This document shows positions 1 through 8,553 of a DNA stretch of 64,000 nt, piece by piece; the stretch's first letter is position 1, and each line of letters begins with the position of its first letter. The position numbers were made by a program, and so were the translations under genes. Source of the stretch: Terriglobia bacterium. Lineage in GTDB: Bacteria > Acidobacteriota > Terriglobia > Terriglobales > Acidobacteriaceae. The stretch covers positions 248,001 to 312,000 of the forward strand of contig JAIQGL010000001.1 of assembly GCA_020072585.1 (NCBI GenBank), written 5' to 3'. The notes beneath the pieces are model-generated. The model saw nothing but the letters and a program-made list of their open reading frames with translations. It was not told where the DNA came from and did not search any database.

Positions 1-2
1 AG

Positions 3-1097
3 CTGTCTTACGTCGGCTACGTGACCATGAAGTTCGCCCGCGCCCGCCACTGGGAGCCGGACTGGCGCAAGACCTGGGTTTCGATCGGTGCCAATGTGCT
101 GGTTTGGGGCTTCATCTTTCTTTTTCTCGACTTCACCTACATTCATCTGCCCCTTGAAGATAATTCCACGCTGGAAGTAAGCACGCACGTGCCCATGCTG
201 GTGGCGATGCTCGTTCTGTTGTTGTTGTACAAACTCCTGCAAGACCCGCTCAGCAAACTCAGTCACCGGTTTTTGCGTATGCCGTTGCGCACCGGCTTGT
301 TCCCCAATTTCGACCGCATCAAGTTTCTGCGCGCGCGCATTCCGCAGGAAAAACTGCGCAACTCCGCGATCCGCATCATCATGACCGCCACGGACATTCA
401 GCGTGGCGCAGCGCGGTTTTTTTCCAACGCCCCGGTTGAAGTTCTGCTGACCGATCCCGGCGTGAATGAAGAGTTTGTGCGCAAGGAAGTGGAACAGCCG
501 CAGGACCTGGTGCTGGCCGCCGTAGCATCTTCTTCTTACACATTTGCCTACGAAGCAGTCAGCATGGATGGCCGCTTGTGGACCGATGGCGGCATCATGA
601 CCAACCAGCCCGTCCTGCCCGCGCTGCGCCTGGGCGCCGACGTGCTCTTCCTGGTGCTGATTGCGCCGCTTGAAGGCGCGAGCCAGACCGAGGCCATCAA
701 GACGTTTCTTGACGTAGGCGTGCACGCGGTGGACATTCTGATTTCCAAGAATTTCAACTCAGACATTGCCATGCTCAGCAACATCAACCGGTTCTGTTCG
801 GTCTATGCCAATGAGATGGGAGTAAAGCCGGAACAACTGGAGCTGGAGATCGGCAAGCAGCGTTACCGTTTTGTGAAGTTCTTCAACATCGCGCCAGAGA
901 AGCCGCTGGTGGCCGCGGCGCTGGATTTTGACAGCGAAATTATCAGCCCGATCATTGTCCAGGGGTACTGCGATGCGGGTAAGGTCATACAGCAGTTTCT
1001 TGAATATGAGGCGTCCTGTCCTCCGCGCGAATCCAGACGTGTGGTCCGGCTGGCCGCGGAACGTCCCGAAGGAAATTTCAGGGTGACGAAAAAATAG
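3..1097 (+). CDS. Patatin-like phospholipase, 5' end outside the window
   Basis: This is the C-terminal part of a patatin-family serine hydrolase; the frame is open to the left window edge, so the nucleophile motif GxSxG lies upstream and is not seen. The visible part has WTDGGIMTNQPVLPAL, where DGG is the conserved aspartate motif of the patatin Ser-Asp dyad, preceded by an IIMTATDIQRGAARFF segment typical of the family core. Between the missing N-terminus and this core sits an insert with two strongly hydrophobic stretches (around the VLVWGFIFLFLDF and LVAMLVLLLLYKLL segments), so the enzyme is probably membrane-anchored. Family knowledge suggests a lipid acyl hydrolase; the substrate cannot be read from the sequence. 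The gene faces the PAP2 gene convergently. Confidence 0.75.
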   Translation: MSYVGYVTMKFARARHWEPDWRKTWVSIGANVLVWGFIFLFLDFTYIHLPLEDNSTLEVSTHVPMLVAMLVLLLLYKLLQDPLSKLSHRFLRMPLRTGLFPNFDRIKFLRARIPQEKLRNSAIRIIMTATDIQRGAARFFSNAPVEVLLTDPGVNEEFVRKEVEQPQDLVLAAVASSSYTFAYEAVSMDGRLWTDGGIMTNQPVLPALRLGADVLFLVLIAPLEGASQTEAIKTFLDVGVHAVDILISKNFNSDIAMLSNINRFCSVYANEMGVKPEQLELEIGKQRYRFVKFFNIAPEKPLVAAALDFDSEIISPIIVQGYCDAGKVIQQFLEYEASCPPRESRRVVRLAAERPEGNFRVTKK

Positions 1098-1216
1098 GAG
1101 CGAAGGGTGCATTCAGCCGGTCTTCGTCACAGACGAGGGCCATCATAAAGTTAGGCAGGGGCGTCGTCGCTTCCATGCGGCCCGGAGAATGCAGCATGCT
1201 CCACGTGGCGGTTTAG

Positions 1217-1921
1217 TTAGGAGGCAATCTGCCTTGAGTTCTTGCGCACTTTCCTCACATGATCGAGCACGATCACCGTTCCCACCCAAACCGTTGCCGC
1301 CAGATATCCGGCCAGAACGTCGCTGGGGTAATGCACTCCCAGATAAATGCGTGATATGCCAATGGCGACGACCAGCGCAGCGGCAATCACCCAGATCACC
1401 ACGCGCAACCAAACAGATTTAGTACGGGCGCTGAGCAGCCCGGCCATCACGCCGTAAAAACAAAGCGAGGACAATGCATGCCCACTGGGAAAACTGTAAT
1501 ACCTGGCCGGTGAGCCAAAGAACGCCGCAGGACGAACGCGATGGTAGGCGTATTTCAGCGCAAGGTCGAGCAGCACGGAGCCGATCATCGCAATGGCGAG
1601 CCACAGAGCAGCGCGCTTCCAGCGAAGTTTGGCAAAGACCATGAACGCGATCACAACCTCGACCAGAAGAATCTCATAGCCCAGGAGAGAAATGGCATGC
1701 ATCACCCTGGTCATGCCGGCAGAGGCATACCCGTGAACCCAGTCGCGGACGACCTGGTCAAAATGCTGGGTATCGCCTTCAAGCACCTCGCTTCCAAGCT
1801 TGGCAAAAAGGAAGAGCGCAAGCACGGCCACGGCCATGCTGGCCACGATCGCAGCTTCAAACAGCGCCGTTGGCTGGGGCGCTTCCTCGGGGCCGGCAAG
1901 CTGGTCGTTAGCGTCGGGCAT
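1217..1921 (-). CDS. PAP2-family membrane phosphatase
   Basis: A 234-residue integral membrane protein carrying the three-part type 2 phosphatidic acid phosphatase signature: KYAYHRVRP (KX6RP), SFPSGHA (PSGH) and SRIYLGVHYPSDV (SRX5HX3D). Several hydrophobic helices surround them. Family members remove phosphate from lipid phosphates such as phosphatidate or undecaprenyl pyrophosphate at the outer face of the membrane; which one is used here is not decidable. Its start overlaps the end of the upstream glycosyltransferase gene by 14 bases, so the two are probably translated together, and a lipid-linked sugar pathway is a reasonable guess. Confidence 0.85.
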   Translation of the reverse strand: MPDANDQLAGPEEAPQPTALFEAAIVASMAVAVLALFLFAKLGSEVLEGDTQHFDQVVRDWVHGYASAGMTRVMHAISLLGYEILLVEVVIAFMVFAKLRWKRAALWLAIAMIGSVLLDLALKYAYHRVRPAAFFGSPARYYSFPSGHALSSLCFYGVMAGLLSARTKSVWLRVVIWVIAAALVVAIGISRIYLGVHYPSDVLAGYLAATVWVGTVIVLDHVRKVRKNSRQIAS

Positions 1922-2969
1922 TGCGGGCCTTTGCGGTGAAAGTTACGATGAGCTCGTCCAGCTTCGCCAGAAGTGCGCCGTTGCCGGTGCGCGGATAGGA
2001 GGCCAGCTTCTCTGCGTACACCGGCAGGTTGAACAAAAACGATTCGATCTTTTCCTTAGTCGGTTCTTTCCACCATGCGCCGTAGCCAAGTTTATCGATG
2101 TAATAAGCGTTGAAGGTCTGTTCAAACTGGTTCTTGACCGGCATGGCAAGGTAGGGCTTACCCAGGTGAAGAGCTTCGCTCACCAGGGAAAAACCGGCAT
2201 TCGCGATCACGGCCTTTGCCCCCGCCAGGTCGCGCAGAAACCCGTCCATGCTGGGCTTCTTGAACAAAATGTTGCCTTCCTGTCCTTCTGTGCCGAAGCC
2301 ATAGGCGATGAACTTGCAGCGGACCTGCTTGAGCAGCGCGGCCAGCTCTTTTGCCGGCGAAGTTACGTAGACCAGTACATGGTCGCCGGTCTGGGCCGTG
2401 GTGGAAAGCACTTCCTGACGCACGATGGGAGAAAAGAGAAAGGTGTTGCGCTTAGTAACAGGTGCGGGAAAAAACGAGAGCACAATGTATGCGTCTGCCC
2501 GCGGCGTCATCATACGGGTCACCAGCCTAACCGCTGCGGCATCGCGCTGGAAGCCGCGCGGCAGGGAAACGCGTGTATTCGTGATGGCGTGCTGGTTGTC
2601 AATGGCAATGACCGGCAGGCGCTTGTGGTGCCCAACGTGGCTGGTGAGCGGCTCAAAATCCGTGATGACCAGCTCAATGTTTTTTTCGTCGGCCAGGCGG
2701 GAAAGCTCTTTCAGGCTGCGGGCTGCGCGCGGCGCTTTGAACAGGTTGCTGGCCACGGTGCGCTTATAGCGCACGCGGTTGTTCACGTAGCTGAGCTGGA
2801 ATCCAAAAATCTCCGTGACCGGGAAGCTTTCACTCAAGTTGCGCAGCCCACGATCAAACGAGACCACGTGCACATTGTGTCCGCGTTGCTTGAGGTGAGT
2901 GATGATTTCTTTGGCGCGCGTGGAGTGACCAGAACCTTCGCCGTTGACACCGTAAAGAATATTCGCCAT
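1908..2969 (-). CDS. MJ1255/VC2487-type glycosyltransferase
   Basis: A 353-residue protein starting with ILYGVNGEGSGHSTRAKEI, the glycine-rich N-terminal loop of GT-B fold glycosyltransferases related to family 28 (MurG-like), in the subgroup usually annotated MJ1255 or VC2487. A second glycine- and alanine-rich region with GFSLVSEALHLGKPYLAMPV resembles the nucleotide-sugar binding site of MurG-type enzymes (conserved E after the GG/GF loop). It is likely to transfer a sugar to a lipid or wall acceptor; donor and acceptor are unknown. It is the third gene of a minus-strand cluster running from about 4045 to 1217 and overlaps the PAP2 phosphatase that follows. Confidence 0.75.
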   Translation of the reverse strand: MANILYGVNGEGSGHSTRAKEIITHLKQRGHNVHVVSFDRGLRNLSESFPVTEIFGFQLSYVNNRVRYKRTVASNLFKAPRAARSLKELSRLADEKNIELVITDFEPLTSHVGHHKRLPVIAIDNQHAITNTRVSLPRGFQRDAAAVRLVTRMMTPRADAYIVLSFFPAPVTKRNTFLFSPIVRQEVLSTTAQTGDHVLVYVTSPAKELAALLKQVRCKFIAYGFGTEGQEGNILFKKPSMDGFLRDLAGAKAVIANAGFSLVSEALHLGKPYLAMPVKNQFEQTFNAYYIDKLGYGAWWKEPTKEKIESFLFNLPVYAEKLASYPRTGNGALLAKLDELIVTFTAKARNARR

Positions 2970-3020
2970 GGGATGATGGCAAGTATATCGTTTCGCCGAT
3001 TCAGGAAGGGGGAACCGGGA

Positions 3021-3560
3021 TCAGGCTGGCGTCTGGGCGGACTTGGCGCGAGACTTTGCCAGCGAACTCAAGCCGCGCAACACCATGTTGAAGTGACCGC
3101 CGTTGCTGGTAACAAACTTCAGCCGGTTGCCGCGCCCGAGATAAGATTCCGGACGGGCCGTCTCAATTTCCTGCCAGAACCAGCGCTGCATGCGCCTCAG
3201 GTCAAAGGCGTTTCCGTTCCGGGTATAGAGGGCCTGTGCTGGTCCCAGGGTGAACCAGTCATGCTTCACGAAAGATTTGTACTCTCTCTCCGCAGCATCC
3301 CCTGGAAAGATGTACCACTCGTCAAAGATCTCAAACGGGATGGCGGAAACGTTGTCACCGACGGGAACATGCAAAGAGCGCCCGGAAACGCGCCATCCCC
3401 GTTCCATCTCTTCAGATGTGGGATGGAGAGGGCCGGCGTCAAAAGAGGTGATGACGATGTTCTTGTTGGCGGCCACCGCCGGACAAATTTGCAGCACGTC
3501 ATAAATTTCATGGGCTGAGGTTTCCAGCCACCGATACTCGCCTTGTACACCGTGAAACAT
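3021..3560 (-). CDS. Unrecognised protein in the glycosyltransferase cluster
   Basis: About 179 residues beginning MFHGVQGEYRW. I chose the ATG at 3560 because it has a good ribosome-binding site (GAGGAAGG immediately upstream); the frame stays open upstream to 3620 but would overlap the preceding gene. The protein has no signal peptide or membrane helix, is rich in Trp, Phe and acidic residues (for example EIFDEWYIFPGD and RRMQRWFWQEIE), and I cannot assign a family. It sits 17 bases after the carbonic-anhydrase-like gene and 51 bases before the glycosyltransferase, all on the same strand, so co-expression is likely. Confidence 0.6.
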   Translation of the reverse strand: MFHGVQGEYRWLETSAHEIYDVLQICPAVAANKNIVITSFDAGPLHPTSEEMERGWRVSGRSLHVPVGDNVSAIPFEIFDEWYIFPGDAAEREYKSFVKHDWFTLGPAQALYTRNGNAFDLRRMQRWFWQEIETARPESYLGRGNRLKFVTSNGGHFNMVLRGLSSLAKSRAKSAQTPA

Positions 3561-3577
3561 GCCTTCCTCTACAACAT

Positions 3578-4045
3578 TCACGCAATCCGGGCCGCACCCA
3601 GACTGTTTTCGGCTTCCCACACGCCTTCAAAGTCAACAAAGTAACCGCGTACGTTCAGCTCCGGAATTTCCCCTTGCAGGAAGTTCAACGCCCGATGCAG
3701 GTCTTGCCTGTGGTTTTCTGCTTCTCTGTCCGTATCATGCTCAAATGCAGCCAGACCGCCATAAGCGCCGCAATCAGAGTGGAGCATCAGCAAGACCGTG
3801 TGCGTACCATGCAGGCGCATGGACTTCCGGACCTGCTCCAGAACAAACTGGCGGTCGGCTTCATTTTCGTCTCCGGCCAGGCACTTGGCGCCTCCCGCTA
3901 CCAGAATAGGATCGAAAGACATCACACCGATGCGCTTGGTCAGCTTGCGCAGCACCAGGTCAAAGCGATGGTCAAAACACCACACAATTGCAGCGTCAGC
4001 CGTGTATCTTTCCCGAGGAGATTGGAAATGGAATATCTTGCGAAT
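3578..4045 (-). CDS. Carbonic-anhydrase-like small protein, probable ATT start
   Basis: The conserved part runs from RKIFHFQSPRERYTADAAIV to the end, with WCFDHRFDLVLRKL, VLLMLHSDCGAYGG and a GGAKCLAG segment. The HSDCGAYGG segment resembles the zinc-ligand region HxxC(G) of beta-carbonic anhydrases, but other ligands are not obvious, so catalysis is uncertain. The open frame extends to 4195, yet that extension contains a good -10 box (TATAAT, 4075-4070) and does not look like protein. No ATG, GTG or TTG lies between the promoter and the conserved part; GAGGTG followed four bases later by ATT at 4045 is the best initiation site. This start is inferred. The product would have 155 residues. Confidence 0.6.
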   Translation of the reverse strand: MRKIFHFQSPRERYTADAAIVWCFDHRFDLVLRKLTKRIGVMSFDPILVAGGAKCLAGDENEADRQFVLEQVRKSMRLHGTHTVLLMLHSDCGAYGGLAAFEHDTDREAENHRQDLHRALNFLQGEIPELNVRGYFVDFEGVWEAENSLGAARIA

Positions 4046-4069
4046 AGGGCACCTCAGTTGTGCTGACTT

Positions 4070-4075
4070 ATTATA
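4070..4075 (-). promoter_or_regulatory. -10 box TATAAT of the 4045-1217 cluster
   Basis: On the minus strand a perfect TATAAT precedes the GAGGTG ribosome-binding site and the ATT codon at 4045 by about 20-25 bases. The -35 region is poor (GCTTCC-like at 17 bases), so the match rests on the -10 box and its position. If correct, it excludes the long N-terminal extension of the downstream gene. Confidence 0.45.
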
Positions 4076-4237
4076 GTCGGGGAAAGAGTGAGGAAGCCTT
4101 AAGAATCGCTCGCACCCATGCGCGGACCACCCGAAAAATGACCTGGAAAGTGTGCAACTCTCGCCGGGGCGGAACCTAAGAATCCCGGCGCTCAAAGATT
4201 CTCTCTCCCCGTATACTCTTCTAGTTCCGGAGAAACC

Positions 4238-5914
4238 ATGAATTTTGCCCAGCGTTGGACCAAGTTCTCGATTGCCGCTTTCATTCTTAGCCTTGCCCTT
4301 TCAATCCCGGCTGCCGCCTCCAGCATTACCTTCAAAATCACGTTGCCGGCTACACAGCCGCAGCCGCTCACGGGACGGCTCTACGTGATTATTGCCCGGG
4401 CCAATGATCCTGAGCCACGGCTACAGGTGGGCGGTTGGCGGTCACGAACGGAGTTGATCGCCATCGACGTGCAGGGGCTGCAGCCAGGGCAGGCGGCCAC
4501 GCTCGACCCGTTGACGCTGGGCTATCCGCTCAAGTCAGTGCGCGAGCTTCCCGCCGGCGACTATTACGTCCAGGCACTGCTGAATGTGTATACACGCTTC
4601 CAACGCTCTGACGGCAATACCATCTGGGCGCACATGGACCAGTGGGAAGGCCAGCAGTTCAACAAGTCCCCGGGCAACTTATACAGTGAAGCCGGGCATT
4701 TCCACCTTGATCCGCTCACGGGATATGAGATCCGGTTGAGCCTGGATAAAAAGATCGGCACGCCGCTTCCGCCGGGTGACACGCAGTATGTAAAACACAT
4801 CAGGATACAGAGCAAGCTGCTCACGCAGTTCTGGGGACAGCCCATCTACCTTGGCGCCACGGTGCTTTTGCCGGAAGGTTATGAAACGCATCCGAACGCG
4901 CACTACCCGGTGCTCTATGAGCAGGGGCACTTCAGCCTGCGCGCGCCGCTCGGGTTCTCCACTGAGCAATCTCCGGCGGACCTGCCGGTGCGTGAGGGCC
5001 GCATCTCCGGGCCGGAGTTGTACAAGCGCTGGACGGGAGTCAACTTCCCGCGCATGATCGCGGTCACCTTCCAGCACCCGACAGTCTACTTTGACGACTC
5101 CTATGCCGTGAATTCCGTCAACAACGGACCTTACGGTGACGCGATCATGAACGAACTGATTCCATACGTGGAGGAACACTTCCGCATCATCCGCCAGCCG
5201 TACGCGCGCGTTTTGTCCGGCGGATCGACCGGCGGCTGGGAGTCGCTCGCGCTGCAGGTGTTTCATCCCGAGTTTTTCGGCGGAACGTGGACTTTTTATC
5301 CTGACCCGGTCGATTTCAGCCGTTATCAGTTGGTGGATATCTATAACGACAACAGCGCCTTCCTCGCGCCCAACTATGACCCGCCCATCCCGGAGCGCCC
5401 CATGTCCCGCACGCCGGAGGGACAAGTGGATGTGACCATGCGACAGATGAGCCAACTAGAGGATGTCCTGGGCACGCACGGACGCTCCGGGCAGCAGTTT
5501 GAAGCCTGGGAGGCCGTCTATGGCCCCGTGGGAGTGGACGGCTATCCCAAGCCGCTGTGGGACAAAACGACCGGCAAGATTGATCCGACAGTTGCCCTTT
5601 ATATGCGCAACCACGGCTACGACCTGCGCTATTACCTGGAGCAGAACTGGCCCAGGATCGGCCCCCAGCTGGTGGGCAAGCTGCATATCTATTGCGGCGA
5701 TATGGACCATTTCTACCTAAACCTGGCGGTGTACAAGCTGGAAGATGCGCTCAATCGCCTCAGCAATCCTGCGTACGGCGGATCGTTTGAGTACGGCCGC
5801 CCGATGAAGGGCCATGGTTGGACTCCGCTCAACCAGGCGCAGTTACTGACCGTGATGGCGAACCACATCACGCTGAATGCACCGGCGGGCGCGGATGCGT
5901 CGTGGAAGTATTAG
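4238..5914 (+). CDS. Secreted alpha/beta-hydrolase esterase
   Basis: A 558-residue exported protein: the first 27 residues form a signal peptide (hydrophobic core FSIAAFILSLALSIP, then AAAS). After a beta-rich N-terminal region it shows an enterochelin-esterase-like catalytic domain, with the nucleophile elbow in RVLSGGSTGGWESLALQVF (Ser in GGSTGG) and a late histidine region near MKGHGWTPLNQ. Large putative esterases of this type (COG2382-like) hydrolyse ester bonds outside the cytoplasm; the substrate is unknown. It is transcribed divergently from the carbonic-anhydrase-like cluster, with GGAGA upstream of the ATG. Confidence 0.75.
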   Translation: MNFAQRWTKFSIAAFILSLALSIPAAASSITFKITLPATQPQPLTGRLYVIIARANDPEPRLQVGGWRSRTELIAIDVQGLQPGQAATLDPLTLGYPLKSVRELPAGDYYVQALLNVYTRFQRSDGNTIWAHMDQWEGQQFNKSPGNLYSEAGHFHLDPLTGYEIRLSLDKKIGTPLPPGDTQYVKHIRIQSKLLTQFWGQPIYLGATVLLPEGYETHPNAHYPVLYEQGHFSLRAPLGFSTEQSPADLPVREGRISGPELYKRWTGVNFPRMIAVTFQHPTVYFDDSYAVNSVNNGPYGDAIMNELIPYVEEHFRIIRQPYARVLSGGSTGGWESLALQVFHPEFFGGTWTFYPDPVDFSRYQLVDIYNDNSAFLAPNYDPPIPERPMSRTPEGQVDVTMRQMSQLEDVLGTHGRSGQQFEAWEAVYGPVGVDGYPKPLWDKTTGKIDPTVALYMRNHGYDLRYYLEQNWPRIGPQLVGKLHIYCGDMDHFYLNLAVYKLEDALNRLSNPAYGGSFEYGRPMKGHGWTPLNQAQLLTVMANHITLNAPAGADASWKY

Positions 5915-6011
5915 GCAGCACAGCCTCTGGGAGGCTATCTTTCTTTCCCTCGTCACACTGAAGCCAGAAAAAGCTTGACAGCCTTATATCTATCTGCGAC
6001 GGTTGTCATAG

Positions 6012-6278
6012 ATGGCTAGTTACTCCACACGCGAAGCAGCCAGAAAGTTGGGGCTCCAAGGTGCCACCCTGGCCCGATATATTGTGGTTGGGAAGCTGCC
6101 AAGCCCTGAGGTCGTGATTACCGGCAAGACCACAACGCATAGATGGACGGACGAAGACATCGAAAACGTCCGCAAGCTCCTGCCCAAAATCGCCAACGGC
6201 AGGAAAACCCGCTACCAGAAGCTGCGGGCCAAACAGAAGGGAACCAAACCGCAGACCAAAAAGAAGCAAAAACCATGA
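6012..6278 (+). CDS. Small MerR/excisionase-type helix-turn-helix protein
   Basis: An 88-residue basic protein. Residues 1-55 (YSTREAARKLGLQGATLARY then HRWTDEDIENVRKLL) match the winged helix-turn-helix layout of MerR-like or excisionase-like DNA-binding proteins. The last 30 residues are almost entirely Lys, Arg, Gln and Thr, as in proteins that bind nucleic acid non-specifically. There is no effector domain. It is followed within 70 bases by another small gene with a very strong ribosome-binding site. Target and role are unknown. Confidence 0.65.
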   Translation: MASYSTREAARKLGLQGATLARYIVVGKLPSPEVVITGKTTTHRWTDEDIENVRKLLPKIANGRKTRYQKLRAKQKGTKPQTKKKQKP

Positions 6279-6344
6279 CGGGCAGCGCCCGGTGCTTCAA
6301 CACCGAACGCGCCCTAACCGAAGTCGCCTATCAAGGAGGCAACC

Positions 6345-6779
6345 ATGGCTGTTCATAAAGCTATACGCTCCAATTCCTTGGCGCAACCCGCGCGCCGCCG
6401 CCCCAACCTTCAACCAAACGGCCTCGAATCAAAAGACTTCCAAGCAACAGATCTACAGCTAAAAGACCCGCGGCCAAAAGAACCGCAACTGAAATCCGAG
6501 CTGTTTGAAGCCATTCGCCACCTGAACCGCGGCCTTGGCGTGGCTCTGTCCTCACTCGACTCGCTGCAACGCAAAGACCGCTTGCAAGCGCCGGGCATCT
6601 TCCCTCGCGACCTTCTGCTCTCCTGCCGCAATCGCACGGAAGCACTCCGCGCCCAGATCAACCGCGACCTACTCCATTTGATTGCCGGACATGAGGAACA
6701 GGAGGCCGAACGCTTCAGCCAACTCTGCGGCCAGCCCGCAGAGTCTTCCTCAAACCCCAGGCGCAACCGCTGCTCCTAA
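6345..6779 (+). CDS. Unrecognised protein with a pentapeptide-like segment
   Basis: A 144-residue protein with a strong ribosome-binding site (AAGGAGG, seven bases before the ATG). Residues 20-50 show a five-residue rhythm (GLESK DFQAT DLQLK DPRPK), resembling degenerate pentapeptide repeats, followed by a helical region (SELFEAIRHLNRGLG and the following 80 residues) rich in Arg and Leu. No family recognised. The same five-residue, 15-base rhythm occurs in a different gene near 41.2 kb. It is probably co-transcribed with the small HTH gene upstream. Confidence 0.5.
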   Translation: MAVHKAIRSNSLAQPARRRPNLQPNGLESKDFQATDLQLKDPRPKEPQLKSELFEAIRHLNRGLGVALSSLDSLQRKDRLQAPGIFPRDLLLSCRNRTEALRAQINRDLLHLIAGHEEQEAERFSQLCGQPAESSSNPRRNRCS

Positions 6780-6905
6780 CCGTCACACTTTGTCCATGGG
6801 CGGCCCGTCTCGCCACGTGCCGCCCACCGGCCGAGTGCCCCAGCGAGCTGACATTCGCATGGTGCCGTGCCTTTGTCCGCTGCGGGCAGCCCTGAGGGGT
6901 GAAGT

Positions 6906-8036
6906 CTATTTCTTTCTTGGCGCCTTCGCGGCAGCGGCGTCCACCTTGGCCAGCAGGTCCTTCGCTGGTTGCTGGTAGGGGCCCTGCATCGCCGCGAGCT
7001 CGCCCAGCGTCGCTTTTGCTTCCGGGAGCTTGCCGGTCTTGGCGTAGGCGAATCCCAGCCGGTAGAGCGCCGCGGCATAAGCGTCAGGATTGGTCTTCAG
7101 CTCTACTGAAGCGGTCTTCAACTCCGCGATGGCCGGCACATTTTTTTCCTGCTTGAGCATTGCGTAGCCGAGCGCGGAATGGGCCAGGCCGGAATAGAGT
7201 GCGAGTTTGTTTTCGTCGGTGGCGGTCTGCCCCTTGGCAAGGTCCAGCGCCTTGAGAGCATAGGTTTCCGCGCGCGCGGCGAAGGTGGCATCAGCGCTTT
7301 CCGCGAAGGCATTGGCTAAGGCCGCCAGCATGCTGATGCTGTTGGGATTGGCAGCGAGCGCTTTTTCCCCGAAAGTGACCAGGCGCGCCGATTCGTTTGT
7401 CTGCCCTAGCGTGTAGACGGCCATTTGCATCACCTGGTCTTCAAAGCGCGAACCGGGGAAAGCGGCGATATAGCGCTCGATATAGCCCATGCGCTTCTTG
7501 GGATTCTCTTCCGCCACCATGGCATTGAGCCCCGTGACTTCCAGGTATTCATACGACTGGCGGAACGGCTCCTGCTCCTGCTGCACGCGCAACTTGAACT
7601 CTTCCGGGTCCATGCCTTCCGGTTTGGTTTGCTTGGTGATCCCGTTGAAGGCATCGCCGCCGCGCACGGCGCAATCCACCACCTTGTCATTGGCCTTGGC
7701 CTTCTGGGCAACCGTGGCCAGCGCAATGAGAATGTCGAGATTACCGGGTTGCAAGGCGGAGGCTTTTTCGCCATACTCCATGGCCTTGGCGGTGTCGCCC
7801 TGGTCCATGTATTGCTGCGAGAGCTGCCAATTGCCATAGGCCACGGCTTGCTGATTGGAAGCGAATTGCTGGAGAAATTCCTGCAACATGGTCAGGCGCT
7901 TGGCCGCGTCCTGTTCCGCGGAGATGGCCTGGAGCGCCTTGTCTTCAGGGGTCCCCGCGGGAATCATGATGCGCGTGACCTGGGCGCCGGCGGTGAAGGT
8001 CGAGAGCAGAACGAAACAGAGAAACAAGCGTTTCAT
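6906..8036 (-). CDS. Secreted tetratricopeptide-repeat protein
   Basis: 376 residues from an ATG at 8036 preceded by CAGGAGGTG. The N-terminus (MKRLFLCFVLLSTFTAGAQ) is a signal peptide. The rest is almost all alpha-helical repeats of TPR type: AMEYGEKASALQPGNLDILIA and later ALAANPNSISMLAALANAFA and ALYRLGFAYAKTGKLPEAKA have the canonical small-residue and Pro spacing. There is no catalytic domain, so a scaffold or binding role in the periplasm is the most that can be said. The frame continues upstream of 8036 but the ribosome-binding site and the signal peptide fix the start. Confidence 0.8.
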   Translation of the reverse strand: MKRLFLCFVLLSTFTAGAQVTRIMIPAGTPEDKALQAISAEQDAAKRLTMLQEFLQQFASNQQAVAYGNWQLSQQYMDQGDTAKAMEYGEKASALQPGNLDILIALATVAQKAKANDKVVDCAVRGGDAFNGITKQTKPEGMDPEEFKLRVQQEQEPFRQSYEYLEVTGLNAMVAEENPKKRMGYIERYIAAFPGSRFEDQVMQMAVYTLGQTNESARLVTFGEKALAANPNSISMLAALANAFAESADATFAARAETYALKALDLAKGQTATDENKLALYSGLAHSALGYAMLKQEKNVPAIAELKTASVELKTNPDAYAAALYRLGFAYAKTGKLPEAKATLGELAAMQGPYQQPAKDLLAKVDAAAAKAPRKK

Positions 8037-8106
8037 GCCGCACCTCCTGGTTGTGCTAGAAATCGTAGCGCCGCGCCGGGCCGGGAGCAAGCGAAAATCG
8101 GCACGC

Positions 8107-8553
8107 TCAGACGCCGATGTCCTCATTCCACAGTTTTGGGTTCTTGCGAATGAACTCTTCCATCATCCGAATGCATTCCTCGCTTTGCACAACTTCAATT
8201 GAAATGCCGCGTGCGCGGAGAAGCTCTTCTTCGCCCATGAAGGTGCGGTTCTCGCCGATGATGACGCGGCGAATCCCGTAAAGCAGGATCGCGCCGGAGC
8301 ACATGGAGCAGGGAGACAGCGTGGTATAGAGAACGCATTCGCGATAGACAGCGGCGGATTGGCGGCCGGCATTTTCCAGCGCGTCCATTTCGCCATGCAG
8401 GATGGCGCTGCCTTTCTGCACACGGCGGTTGTGACCATGGCCGATGATCTTGTCGCGGTGCACCAGGACCGAGCCGATGGGGATACCGCCTTCCTCCAGC
8501 CCCAGGCGGGCTTCCTGGATCGCGGCCTGAAGAAACGGGTCAGTAGCAGGCAT
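8107..8553 (-). CDS. Cytosine deaminase of the yeast (Fcy1) type
   Basis: A 148-residue zinc-dependent deaminase. Zinc and catalytic residues are visible: HGE at residues 53-55 (His ligand and proton-shuttling Glu) and PCSMC at 81-85 (two Cys ligands). From memory of the yeast enzyme, the match is unusually extended: EEGGIPIGSVL, KGSAILHGEMDALENAGR, YTTLSPCSMCSGAI, YGIRRVIIGEN and the C-terminal LWNEDIG, whose Trp and Asp contact cytosine in Fcy1. The enzyme should convert cytosine to uracil in pyrimidine salvage. Most bacteria use the unrelated amidohydrolase CodA, so this is notable. TadA (tRNA adenosine deaminase) is the main alternative, but the C-terminal signature argues against it. Confidence 0.8.
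   Translation of the reverse strand: MPATDPFLQAAIQEARLGLEEGGIPIGSVLVHRDKIIGHGHNRRVQKGSAILHGEMDALENAGRQSAAVYRECVLYTTLSPCSMCSGAILLYGIRRVIIGENRTFMGEEELLRARGISIEVVQSEECIRMMEEFIRKNPKLWNEDIGV

Noticed and set aside
1800-3518. Long plus-strand open frame (about 570 codons) over the glycosyltransferase genes
   Set aside because: It is antisense to clearly homologous genes (PAP2, glycosyltransferase), has no protein-like motifs and arises from codon bias of the opposite strand.
4046-4195. N-terminal extension of the carbonic-anhydrase-like protein
   Set aside because: It spans a TATAAT box, has no similarity to the family and lacks a ribosome-binding site.
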